Origin: JBBIII01 sp037446575
Lineage (GTDB): Bacteria > Bacteroidota > Ignavibacteria > UBA10030
Length of the DNA: 25,691 nucleotides
NCBI GenBank assembly: GCA_037446575.1
Contig: JBBIII010000033.1
Location: forward strand, 1 to 25,691
Direction: 5' to 3'
Positions within the stretch are counted from its first letter, which is position 1; every line of letters starts with the position of its first letter. The position numbers and the translations under genes are program-made. The notes under the pieces are model-generated. The model saw only the letters and a program-made list of their open reading frames with translations, did not search any database and was not told where the DNA came from. This document shows positions 17,483 through 24,954 of this stretch, one piece after another.

Positions 17483-17719
17483 ATGCCGACTGTACTTCGA
17501 ATAGGTCAATATAGATTTCATTTTTATTCAAATGAACTTGACGAACCTGCTCACATTCATGTAAGTACAGCCAACGGAGAATGCAAGTATTGGCTTAATC
17601 CAATACTACTTGCAAAGAATAGGGGCATTGCCCCACATCAGTTGCGCGAAATCGAACGATTAGTGTTTGAGTATAATCTTTTTCTAATGGAGAAATTTAA
17701 TGAGTACCATAACCGTTGA
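17483..17719 (+). CDS. DUF4160 family protein
   Basis: A 78-aa protein with the DUF4160 signature: 'MPTVLRIGQYRFHFYSNEL', 'EPAHIHVSTANGECKYWL', and 'LREIERLVFEYNLFLMEKF'. It overlaps the start of a DUF2442 gene by 20 bp. This pair recurs in many bacterial genomes and behaves like a toxin-antitoxin-type module in gene layout, though its biochemistry is not established here. Confidence 0.85.
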   Translation: MPTVLRIGQYRFHFYSNELDEPAHIHVSTANGECKYWLNPILLAKNRGIAPHQLREIERLVFEYNLFLMEKFNEYHNR

Positions 17720-17969
17720 ACGAAGAATTGAAACCGAACCGGCTGCAATTCGCACATGGGCTGAAAAACGAATGATTTATGTTGAATTGATAGATGGAAG
17801 AATTATTGGCTTTCCGGCAAATAGGTTTAAAATTCTCAAAGAGGCAACAGATGAACAACTTAAAAGTGTAACTCTCCGGCTTAATGGTTACGCTCTACGC
17901 TGGGAAGAACTTGACGAAGATATTACAGTGCCCGGAATTGTTGAAGGGCGTTTCCAATTACCCATTTAA
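17700..17969 (+). CDS. DUF2442 family protein
   Basis: An 89-aa protein with the DUF2442 pattern 'MIYVELIDGRIIGFPANRF', 'LKEATDEQLKSVTLRLNGY' and 'LRWEELDEDITVPGIVEG'. The start lies inside the end of the DUF4160 gene, so the two are translationally coupled. DUF2442 members are the usual partner of DUF4160 and are suspected regulators or antitoxins. Confidence 0.87.
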   Translation: MSTITVERRIETEPAAIRTWAEKRMIYVELIDGRIIGFPANRFKILKEATDEQLKSVTLRLNGYALRWEELDEDITVPGIVEGRFQLPI

Positions 17970-17987
17970 ACTTTAGTATACAATTTA

Positions 17988-18539
17988 TTATTCCCGCCAT
18001 TTAATCGAGCAACCCATCGAAGGAATCTGAGTGGATGAAATCGGTTTTCCTACTGCTAAATTCGTGATTGCTTCTTTTAATTCTTCCTTCGTTACTTTTG
18101 ATTCTTCCTGCCAGTTGTCATCAATCCTACCGTGATACACCAATTTCTTATTAGCATCGAAAAGATATATATCGGGTGTGCATTGAGCGTTGAACTCTTT
18201 TGCAACATTTTGCGTGTCATCAATTAGATACGGAAATGGAATTCCCCACTCTGCAATTTTCTTTCTCATTTCATCTGGCGCGTCTTCAGGATATTTTGGA
18301 TTGATGTTCGGGTTAATAGCAAGAACATTTATTTCGTTTTCCATGGCATACTTGCCAAGCCGGATAAATCTTTGCCAAACTGCCTTTGCATACGGGCAAT
18401 GATTGCATGTGAACACTATTAACAATCCCTTTTTCCCAACTGCATAATCGCTTACTTGAATTACTCCATCCGGATCCCTTAAAATAAACTTGGGCATTTC
18501 CATGCCAAGAGGCACATCAATCGATTCTATAAGAGCCAT
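17988..18539 (-). CDS. thioredoxin-fold protein (peroxiredoxin-like/AhpC-TSA)
   Basis: A 183-aa thioredoxin-superfamily protein with the redox pair 'FTCNHCPYAKAVW' (Cys45, Cys48), 'NVLAINPNINPKYPEDAP', 'PYLIDDTQNVAKEFNAQCTP' with the cis-proline region, and 'YLFDANKKLVYHGRIDDN'. This is the PRX-like1 subgroup, cytoplasmic proteins with no signal peptide, probably acting as thiol reductase or peroxidase. It ends 18 bp from the DUF2442 gene in convergent orientation and diverges from the M28 peptidase, with a 141-bp shared AT-rich promoter region. Confidence 0.88.
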   Translation of the reverse strand: MALIESIDVPLGMEMPKFILRDPDGVIQVSDYAVGKKGLLIVFTCNHCPYAKAVWQRFIRLGKYAMENEINVLAINPNINPKYPEDAPDEMRKKIAEWGIPFPYLIDDTQNVAKEFNAQCTPDIYLFDANKKLVYHGRIDDNWQEESKVTKEELKEAITNLAVGKPISSTQIPSMGCSIKWRE

Positions 18540-18680
18540 TTTTTTCTCCGAGTTTAATTTTATGATTTTTCATAATCTAATAAAATGAAAGTTAATTTTC
18601 ACAACTTTAAATGCTTGATATTCATCCGAAATTAAAAGACATTTATACGTAAAAATTTACATTCAAAGAATAACATATAT

Positions 18681-20129
18681 ATGCCGGTTCGTATAACTTT
18701 AGTTTTATTATTAAACGCTTTTTCCATACTATTAGTTCTCTGTCAAAGCGATTCTCGGCATTTGAGAATCATTTCATCAATTAATCCTTTAGAAGTTTAT
18801 TCACACACTAAAACGCTTACCAACGATTTTAACGGCAGATTAACTGGAGATTCGGGTTATACAAAATCGGCTCAATGGGTCGCTTCAAAATTCAGGTCGT
18901 GGAAATTAAAATCTTTTGATAAGTTTGGCTATTTACAGTCGTTTCCAGTTTCATACACGATAGTACAGAACGCTGATATGATAATTACATTGCCGGCTCT
19001 TACCGACACATCAAAAGAGCAAACTTTGAAGTTAGAACGTGGAAAAGATTTTATTCCGATGCTTTTTTCGGATAGCGGAGAGAACAACGGCAATTTTGTT
19101 TTTGCCGGCTGGGGAATTTGTGCGCCTGAATATAATTATGACGATTACTACGAATTGGATGTAAAGAACAAATTTGTTCTATGTTTTAGAGGCACGCCGA
19201 AGGATGATTCTCTATTTACCAAATTTGATGAACATAGAACTCGGATGCTTACAGCCAAACAAAAAGGGGCATTGGGCATTTTTTATATTTATGAAGAACT
19301 AATTGCTAACCCGAACGGCGAATTGATACCCGGATTCAATCCGGCTATAATTAGTTACAATCTATCTGATAGAATTCTTGCAGAGAAGGGGTGGACAACA
19401 AAATCGTTGCTCGATTCGTTAAAAAGCAAAAAGCGACCAATTTCTTTTCCACTTAAGGCGAGCGCGAAATTTAAAGTAAATTCAAAACATCATCCGAATG
19501 GAATCGGGTATAACGTGATTGGTTTTATAGAAGGCTCAGACGCGAGACTAAAAAAAGAATGTATCGTTGTTGGGGCGCATTTAGATCATTGTGGAACGCA
19601 CATGGGTTTGACTTTTCCCGGCGCAAATGATAACGCAAGCGGCAGCGCTGTCGTTATGGAAATTGCAAAAGCTATATCACAGTCAAAAAAAACGCCAAAG
19701 CGCTCGGTTGTTTTTGTACTCTTCGGCGGCGAGGAAATGGGACTAATTGGTTCTAAGCATTTTGTCAATCATTTACCAAAACAAATTTCATCCGTTAAAG
19801 CAATGATAAACTTCGATATGGTCGGAACGGGCGATGGCGCATGGTGCGGTTACAGCGAAGAACCTGATTGGGTGAAATCTGCGCTCGATAACGCTAACAG
19901 CGTTCTTAATGTTGTTAAAGGTTCAAGACCGATTAAAAAAATTGGCGTTAGATCTAGCGATTTTGCATCGTTCTACAAAAAAGGAATTCCTTTCCTTACT
20001 TTTGCTTCAAATGGTCCACATTTATTTTATCATCAAACGGGCGACACAATTTATAGAATAAATCCAGATATTTTAGCAGATATTGCGCGCTTAGGATTAT
20101 TATGCGCCTTGTACATTGCAAATTTATAA
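18681..20129 (+). CDS. secreted M28 family aminopeptidase with PA domain
   Basis: A 482-aa exported zinc exopeptidase. A hydrophobic signal (about 4-20) ends near 'LVLCQS', so it may be a lipoprotein or be cleaved by signal peptidase I. A protease-associated domain (about 130-240) is inserted before the catalytic domain. All five metal ligands can be placed: His300 ('GAHLDHCG'), Asp317 ('GANDNASG'), Glu352 with catalytic Glu351 ('FGGEEMG'), Asp379 ('NFDMVG') and His451 ('YHQTGDT'). It likely trims amino acids or short peptides from peptides in the periplasm or outside. It could work downstream of secreted endoproteases such as the two M30-like ones, but they are not in one operon. Confidence 0.9.
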   Translation: MPVRITLVLLLNAFSILLVLCQSDSRHLRIISSINPLEVYSHTKTLTNDFNGRLTGDSGYTKSAQWVASKFRSWKLKSFDKFGYLQSFPVSYTIVQNADMIITLPALTDTSKEQTLKLERGKDFIPMLFSDSGENNGNFVFAGWGICAPEYNYDDYYELDVKNKFVLCFRGTPKDDSLFTKFDEHRTRMLTAKQKGALGIFYIYEELIANPNGELIPGFNPAIISYNLSDRILAEKGWTTKSLLDSLKSKKRPISFPLKASAKFKVNSKHHPNGIGYNVIGFIEGSDARLKKECIVVGAHLDHCGTHMGLTFPGANDNASGSAVVMEIAKAISQSKKTPKRSVVFVLFGGEEMGLIGSKHFVNHLPKQISSVKAMINFDMVGTGDGAWCGYSEEPDWVKSALDNANSVLNVVKGSRPIKKIGVRSSDFASFYKKGIPFLTFASNGPHLFYHQTGDTIYRINPDILADIARLGLLCALYIANL

Positions 20130-20159
20130 AAATATGTCTCACTTATTTAGAGGATTATC

Positions 20160-21869
20160 ATGAAACGAACGCCAAAGATGTATCAGGTTCCACACATAGA
20201 TTCCATACAAGATATGTTAGTCAAATCGGCTGGCAAGTATGGCGATAAATTAGCATTGGAAGATTTAAAAGATACACCGATTCCAAAAGTTACTTACAAT
20301 TCTCTTTTAAAATATGTTTTAAAATTTGGAATAGCTTTGCGCGAGCTTGGCATTCCAGAACGAAGTCACATTGCTGTAATTGGCGAGAACCGCGTTCAAT
20401 GGTGCATAGCATATCTTACTGCTATGTGTTTTAATTATGTAGTGGTTCCAATAGACAGCAGATTAAACTCGAGCGAGATTTTAAACATTATTCACGAATC
20501 TGACGCAACTGCTATTGTATTTTCCGAAACGTTCGATGGAATGCTGAAAGAAGAAAAGCATACGCTTAAGCATTTAAAATATTACATAAACATGGATTTG
20601 CTTACAAAGAAAGACGGCATTCTTTCGATGAGCGAATTAATTAATGAAAGCAGAGGATGCACAATTGACTCTTTGCCAAAGATAGATCCGAAAGCGATGT
20701 CTGTAATTATTTTTACATCCGGAACGTTAGGAAGAGCTAAAGGCGTAATGTTGAGTCAAAGAAACTTGACTTCAAACTTAATTGCCATGACAAGTATGGT
20801 TAAAATTACTCCTGAAGATCGGTTTCTCTCAGTACTTCCAATTCACCATACTTACGAGTGCACCTGTGGATTTTTATGTCCATTATACGCAGGTTCTTCG
20901 GTTCATTATGCCCGAACATTGAAAACAGTTGTGGACGATTTGCAGCAAGTAAAAGCAACAATTTTGCTTGGCGTACCGCTATTATTCGATAAGATGTTCA
21001 AGCGAATCCATAAAGGCATTCAAGAAAACAAAGTAAAGTCAATTATTGTGCCTCCATTAATGAAATTGACAGATTTTGCGGAGAAATTTGGATGGAAGAG
21101 CGCAAAGAAATCGGTCTTTTCGGAACTGCATCATAAATTTGGCGGACATATACGGATATTCATTGCAGGCGGCGCGGCGCCAGACCCAATGGTTGCGAAA
21201 GGGTTACGCGCCTTTGGATTTACTTTTATTCAGGGTTATGGCCTTACAGAAACATCGCCAATTCTTACACTCAATCAGCTCGATAATTTTAAAGACGAAG
21301 CCGCCGGACTTCCATTGCCCGGTGTAGAAATATCTATCGACTCGCCAAATGAAGACGGCGTCGGTGAAGTGTGGGCAAAAGGAACTAACGTAATGTTAGG
21401 TTTCTACAAAAACGAACAGGCGACAAAAGATGTATTTGAAAATGGATGGTTCAAAACCGGCGATCTCGGTTTTATTGATAACGATGGGTTTTTACATATT
21501 TGCGGAAGAAAAAAGAATGTCATCATTTCACGAAGCGGCAAAAATGTTTTCCCGGAAGAGATTGAAGATATTCTCAAACGAAGTCCATACATACAGGAAT
21601 GCCTTGTGTATGGCGAAGACGACCCAAAATTGGATGAAGTTATCGCCGCTCAAATTTTTGTAGATGCAGAGGCGTTTATTGAGCTTTCCGAAGCGCGCGG
21701 CGTTCAGATTACGCCAGAACTTATAAACGAAGTGATTGGAGAAGAGGTTAAGAAGGCAAACGCGGAGCTTTCCGGCTTCAAGCAGGTTAAAAAGTTCACG
21801 ATACGCGAGCAGGAGTTTGAGAAAACTACAACACAAAAGATTAAGCGTTATTTAGCATTACCGAAATAA
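20160..21869 (+). CDS. long-chain acyl-CoA synthetase (AMP-binding enzyme)
   Basis: A 569-aa ANL-superfamily enzyme that activates a fatty acid to its acyl-adenylate and then to the CoA (or other thioester). The P-loop is 'IIFTSGTLGRAKGVMLSQ' (about 183-200), with 'TLGRAKG' in place of the usual 'TTGxPKG'. Further motifs are 'QGYGLTETSPIL' (about 357-368), 'GWFKTGDLGFID' (Asp435), 'GRKKNVIISRSGKNVFPEEIE' in the hinge, and a C-terminal 'TTQKIKRYL' with the catalytic lysine. This form resembles the bacterial FadD15-like group. GAGGA lies 7 bp before the ATG. It follows the M28 peptidase by 30 bp. Chain-length preference is not readable. Confidence 0.92.
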   Translation: MKRTPKMYQVPHIDSIQDMLVKSAGKYGDKLALEDLKDTPIPKVTYNSLLKYVLKFGIALRELGIPERSHIAVIGENRVQWCIAYLTAMCFNYVVVPIDSRLNSSEILNIIHESDATAIVFSETFDGMLKEEKHTLKHLKYYINMDLLTKKDGILSMSELINESRGCTIDSLPKIDPKAMSVIIFTSGTLGRAKGVMLSQRNLTSNLIAMTSMVKITPEDRFLSVLPIHHTYECTCGFLCPLYAGSSVHYARTLKTVVDDLQQVKATILLGVPLLFDKMFKRIHKGIQENKVKSIIVPPLMKLTDFAEKFGWKSAKKSVFSELHHKFGGHIRIFIAGGAAPDPMVAKGLRAFGFTFIQGYGLTETSPILTLNQLDNFKDEAAGLPLPGVEISIDSPNEDGVGEVWAKGTNVMLGFYKNEQATKDVFENGWFKTGDLGFIDNDGFLHICGRKKNVIISRSGKNVFPEEIEDILKRSPYIQECLVYGEDDPKLDEVIAAQIFVDAEAFIELSEARGVQITPELINEVIGEEVKKANAELSGFKQVKKFTIREQEFEKTTTQKIKRYLALPK

Positions 21870-21937
21870 AATTAGCCCGAAGACTGAGCTTGGATACGAG
21901 AAAACAAGCCAGAAGGTAATCAGTTATAATACTCGCC

Positions 21938-21978
21938 CCCAACCCCATCTCTAATAATTTTAGAGATGGGTATTTGGG
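21938..21978. terminator. strong hairpin after the acyl-CoA synthetase gene
   Basis: CCCATCTCTAA (21944-21954) pairs perfectly with TTAGAGATGGG (21960-21970) over a 5-nt loop; an outer CCCAA/TTGGG pair (21938-21942 and 21974-21978) extends it. No T-run follows directly, so it is either a weak terminator or another structured repeat. It separates the housekeeping genes from the integron-like region. Confidence 0.5.
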
Positions 21979-22129
21979 ATGGCTTTGCTAAAAAAATACT
22001 TGCATGTAATAAGAAAAGACATTACAATTTACGCAGAAATATTCCTGTTCTACTCAGTTTATTACTTACGCCAATCCTACTTGTTGATTGAACAGGGAAA
22101 AAAAGGAAGCAAATTTTAGCGGCTATTAT

Positions 22130-23047
22130 ATGGAAGCGGTTGACAGACAAAGCAATAATTTGTATTCGGTGATGGAGCAAGAGATGCGTTTGAGGAATTA
22201 TAGCCATAAAACTATTAAAGCATATAGGAGTTGTGTGCGTAATTTTGCGAAGTACATTTCCCCACGACATCCGCGTGAAGTTGACGAAACTGCAATAAAA
22301 CAATATTTACTTTATCTTATCAACCAGAAAAAATCACCGGCAAGCACTATAAACCAAATATTCAATGCTTTACGTTTTCTTTATGTTGATTTATATAATA
22401 AACAGTTTGTGATCGGTAAACTTCCGAGACCTAAGAAGATAGACAAATTACCCGATGTTTTAAACGATGAAGAAGTGATAAGAATATTTAGCTCAATTAA
22501 TAATATAAAACATAGAACGATGATTATGCTTACTTATGCAAGTGGATTACGAGTAAGTGAGATAGTGAGATTAAGAATTGAAGATTTAGATGGTGAACGC
22601 GGTCTAATTCATATAAGAGATGCCAAGGGCAAGAAAGACAGATACACGGTATTACCGGAATCTCTAAAAGGGGCACTACAAAATTACTGGAAAACGTATG
22701 AACTTGGGAATAGCGGTTGGTTATTTCCGGGTTCACAGCCAGACCGTTACCTATCAATACGTAGTATTCAGTCGGTTTTTGAGCGGGCAGTTAAGAAATG
22801 CGGAATAGCAAAGCCAGTTTCTATGCATACGCTTAGACATTCGTTTGCTACTCATTTATTAGAGCAGGGGACTGATTTAAGATACATCCAGGAGCTTTTA
22901 GGCCATCAGAATTCTAAAACAACGGAAATTTATACCCATGTTAGCAACCGTTCGCTCGGTAAAATTAAAAGTCCGCTTGATCGGCTTGCGAATAATGTTT
23001 CATTTTTAGATAAAAAAAAGGAACAACTATTAATACAAGAGAAGTAA
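22130..23047 (+). CDS. integron-associated tyrosine recombinase (IntI/Xer-like)
   Basis: A tyrosine recombinase of 305 aa from ATG 22130 (319 aa from a TTG at 22088). A SAM-like core-binding domain comes first ('LRNYSHKTIKAYRSCVRNF'). In 319-aa numbering the catalytic residues are Arg155 ('SGLRVSE'), a lysine in 'DAKGKKDR' (about 180-183), His247 and Arg250 ('MHTLRHSF'), His273 ('LLGHQNS') and Tyr282 ('EIYTHV'). The tail 'GKIKSPLDRL' is like that of integron integrases. The stretch between 'LPESLKGAL' and 'MHTLRHSF' is too short to hold the extra helix insertion of canonical IntI, so it looks Xer-like in that region. It is transcribed toward the attC array that begins at its stop codon. It likely moves the cassettes, but this is inference. 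Confidence 0.85.
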   Translation: MEAVDRQSNNLYSVMEQEMRLRNYSHKTIKAYRSCVRNFAKYISPRHPREVDETAIKQYLLYLINQKKSPASTINQIFNALRFLYVDLYNKQFVIGKLPRPKKIDKLPDVLNDEEVIRIFSSINNIKHRTMIMLTYASGLRVSEIVRLRIEDLDGERGLIHIRDAKGKKDRYTVLPESLKGALQNYWKTYELGNSGWLFPGSQPDRYLSIRSIQSVFERAVKKCGIAKPVSMHTLRHSFATHLLEQGTDLRYIQELLGHQNSKTTEIYTHVSNRSLGKIKSPLDRLANNVSFLDKKKEQLLIQEK

Positions 23048-23077
23048 AAACGCAATGCGTTTTTACAAACGTTAGTT
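23044..23077 (+). repeat. half attC-like/attI-like site at the recombinase stop
   Basis: GTAAAAACGCA (23044-23054) and TGCGTTTTTAC (23056-23066) form a near-perfect palindrome whose left arm contains the recombinase TAA stop. AAAC and a GTTAGTT core (23071-23077) follow, just as at the right end of the attC sites. The left TAAC core is missing and the loop is very short. It marks the head of the array and may serve as the primary insertion site. Confidence 0.55.
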
Positions 23078-23533
23078 GCAATGTCCGCCAGCGGTTAGGT
23101 TTAGGTTGTGTTAATAGGTTGTCTTAAGTGGTTGTATTATTCATTGTGCGGTGTTTCGCACAAGCTTATGATGTTCTTTGAACGAGACGGAAAATGGAAG
23201 TCAAGTGCGGGTTAACCGGCGGACGATATTCAGGCTCTTCAGCAAGTCGGAGAGTTTATTCTTATTGATAGTCAGTTAAGCAATTGAAGTTCAGTAAGTT
23301 TTTCACCTTTCGAGCGCAATCGAGAGTGTTATTGTATCAATAAGAAGAACAATTTATAAGCGGACTAGTACGATAATATGTGAAAGTCGGCAGGAAGTTG
23401 AGTCTGAAGAGCTTGATTTCCATTAGAGGGGACGTTAAATTTATCAAGCGTTCACGTCCGACTGTTCTTGTAAATGTGTATTAAGCGGGTGTATTGATAT
23501 CTAAAAAGTTATTATCAAGCTGGCGTCCACAAC
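23072..23533 (+). other. ORF-less first cassette body, possible structured RNA or decayed gene
   Basis: No frame longer than about 30 codons is visible on either strand. Several inverted repeats are: TTGTGCG/CGCACAA around a 6-nt loop near 23136-23155; AGTCGGA (about 23245) with TCCGACT (about 23458), enclosing TTCTTATTGATA (23259-23270) with its exact complement TATCAATAAGAA (23335-23346); and GGACGT with ACGTCC near 23429-23460. The nesting would suit a folded RNA. A decayed gene is the alternative. I recognise no known RNA family. Confidence 0.4.
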
Positions 23534-23712
23534 AACTAACAGCAGTAACAACGACGCTTGATGTAGTTGTAAATGGAAAGTAAAGAACAAAATAATTATA
23601 GATAATAAACAAATGAATGTTTGTGGTAATAAAGTCGCTCTACCCCGTTGCTTCGCAGAAAATGGAGTCAATAGCTCGCAACGGGGCAGCGTTGTTACTG
23701 CAAACGTTATGG
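23534..23712 (+). repeat. attC-like site 1
   Basis: Left core AACTAAC (23534-23540), stem GCAGTAACAACG / CGTTGTTACTGC, then AAAC and the right core GTTATGG (23706-23712). An inner inverted repeat CCCCGTTGC (23643-23651) / GCAACGGGG (23678-23686) lies within. The left core is complementary to the GTTAGTT at the head of the array, as expected for a single cassette. No gene is seen inside. Confidence 0.8.
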
Positions 23713-23972
23713 TGTAAATGCGCACACGTCATTATGTAAAAAACTTGAGAAGTAATTGAAATTAAGTGCATCAAATAGAATTTTAAAGCAGTTTCTACAA
23801 ATATTAAAATGTAGTACATTCACGTGTGCGCACTCCACATAACAGGTAAAAAACTGACGCACACAGAAGGTTGCATTTATGAAATCTAATTTATCATTAA
23901 GTGCTCAATGCCGCTTCTCTATCAACAACCTGAGTGCAAATCAGCGGCACTGCAGTTTTTTACCAAACGTTA
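23702..23972 (+). repeat. 271-bp exact direct repeat, copy 1 (ORF-less cassette)
   Basis: Identical to 24626-24896, by base-by-base reading. By attC cleavage rules the cassette is 23707-23969 (263 bp). The body has no convincing gene. It is bounded by TGCGCACACGT (23719-23729) and its exact complement ACGTGTGCGCA (23822-23832), followed by the cassette's own attC. Confidence 0.9.
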
Positions 23973-23975
23973 TGC
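23838..23975 (+). repeat. attC-like site 2
   Basis: Left core CATAAC (23838-23843), stem GGTAAAAAACTG / CAGTTTTTTACC, then AAAC and right core GTTATGC (23969-23975). About 138 bp long, similar in size to the Vibrio-type repeats. Confidence 0.85.
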
Positions 23976-24015
23976 GCAATGCAGCTCACTACTATTTAGA
24001 TTAACGGAGTAAATA

Positions 24016-24447
24016 ATGAATGCCAAAGACTTGTTTAATAAACTATCGCTACCAACTAATTCACTGGTTGGTCAATTAAATGCTAGTACTCCAGATGAAT
24101 TTGCAAATCAATTTCGAGAATTGTTTTCACAAGATAATGCTCGTAAAGCCATTAAAGTTGTATATGTCTGGGCAACACAGAAACAAATACCAAGATTATC
24201 AGGTACAAGTGACGTTATCTACATTGGTCAAACAGTTCAGAGTTTATGCGACAGACATCATCGGTACACTGGTATTGAATCTTCAGGTGGTAATTGGGAT
24301 AGATACAACCACATCATTCAAAACTTCGGACATATAAATGTTCTATATGCATACTGTGAGAATCCCAAAAATACGGAGACATCTTTTCTTCATTTATATT
24401 TCAAAGAACATTTGGAGCCTCCACCCCTTAATTCAATTTCAACCTGA
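24016..24447 (+). CDS. GIY-YIG nuclease-fold cassette protein
   Basis: A 143-aa protein with the GIY-YIG fold signs in order: 'KVVYVWATQ' (about 47-55, the GIY strand), 'DVIYIGQTVQSL' (66-77, YIG), Arg80 in 'CDRHHRY', Glu121 in 'NTETSFLHLYF', and a final 'PPLN' with Asn139. GIY-YIG enzymes cut DNA (homing and restriction nucleases, SLX1/UvrC-type repair). A 45-residue N-terminal extension is of unknown function. GGAG lies just upstream of the ATG. It is the only gene of a cassette of 661 bp, lying between two identical ORF-less cassettes. Whether it targets foreign DNA, repairs DNA or helps cassettes move is unknown. Confidence 0.78.
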   Translation: MNAKDLFNKLSLPTNSLVGQLNASTPDEFANQFRELFSQDNARKAIKVVYVWATQKQIPRLSGTSDVIYIGQTVQSLCDRHHRYTGIESSGGNWDRYNHIIQNFGHINVLYAYCENPKNTETSFLHLYFKEHLEPPPLNSIST

Positions 24448-24498
24448 GATGACCATATTCGAGTTCAATATCTTTTTGTATTCGTTCGCTGCACTGCG

Positions 24499-24636
24499 GC
24501 ATAACACGCATAAAAATGAGTCTTATGTTTTACATATTAAAGTCTAACTTTTCGCTTGATAGTACATTGCTTCGTGCGCGAAAATGGATTAGTGATAGCG
24601 CACTCAGCAACGTCATTTTTATGCGAAACGTTATGG
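24499..24636 (+). repeat. attC-like site 3
   Basis: Left core GCATAAC (24499-24505), stem CGCATAAAAATGA / TCATTTTTATGCG (13 bp exact), then AAAC and right core GTTATGG (24630-24636). The inner part shares 'TTGCTTCG' and 'GAAAATGGA' with attC-like site 1, so the two sites appear related. Confidence 0.88.
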
Positions 24637-24896
24637 TGTAAATGCGCACACGTCATTATGTAAAAAACTTGAGAAGTAATTGAAATTAAGTGCATCAAAT
24701 AGAATTTTAAAGCAGTTTCTACAAATATTAAAATGTAGTACATTCACGTGTGCGCACTCCACATAACAGGTAAAAAACTGACGCACACAGAAGGTTGCAT
24801 TTATGAAATCTAATTTATCATTAAGTGCTCAATGCCGCTTCTCTATCAACAACCTGAGTGCAAATCAGCGGCACTGCAGTTTTTTACCAAACGTTA
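24626..24896 (+). repeat. 271-bp exact direct repeat, copy 2 (ORF-less cassette)
   Basis: Exact copy of 23702-23972, offset 924 bp; the cassette is 24631-24893. The inner inverted repeats fall at 24643-24653 and 24746-24756. The flanks differ beyond the core (GTTATGC after copy 1, GTTAGGC after copy 2), which fits a cassette inserted twice. No gene is called in this 263-bp stretch. Confidence 0.9.
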
Positions 24897-24899
24897 GGC
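24762..24899 (+). repeat. attC-like site 4 (second copy of site 2)
   Basis: CATAAC at 24762-24767, the same 12-bp stem as site 2, and right core GTTAGGC at 24893-24899. The last three core bases differ from site 2, consistent with exchange after the G of the core. Confidence 0.85.
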
Positions 24900-24954
24900 G
24901 CTATGCCTATAATAATTCACCAAACATCCACAATCATAAGAAAGGAACAATCCA

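Noticed and set aside
23094..23100. Extra GTTAGGT core in the first cassette
   Set aside because: It matches the core consensus but has no matching stem or left core.
23197..23480. Group II intron suspected from GTGCGGG and a 'GTGAAAGTCGG'-like stretch
   Set aside because: No proper domain V hairpin, no reverse transcriptase and no clear 3' end could be found.
24640..24760. Minus-strand frame of about 38 hydrophobic codons inside both copies of the ORF-less cassette
   Set aside because: It runs against the cassette orientation, has no clear ribosome site, and its C-terminus depends on the neighbouring attC, so it is most likely chance.
23702..24896. CRISPR-like repeat
   Set aside because: Only two copies, 271 bp long, with a gene between them; attC structure explains them.
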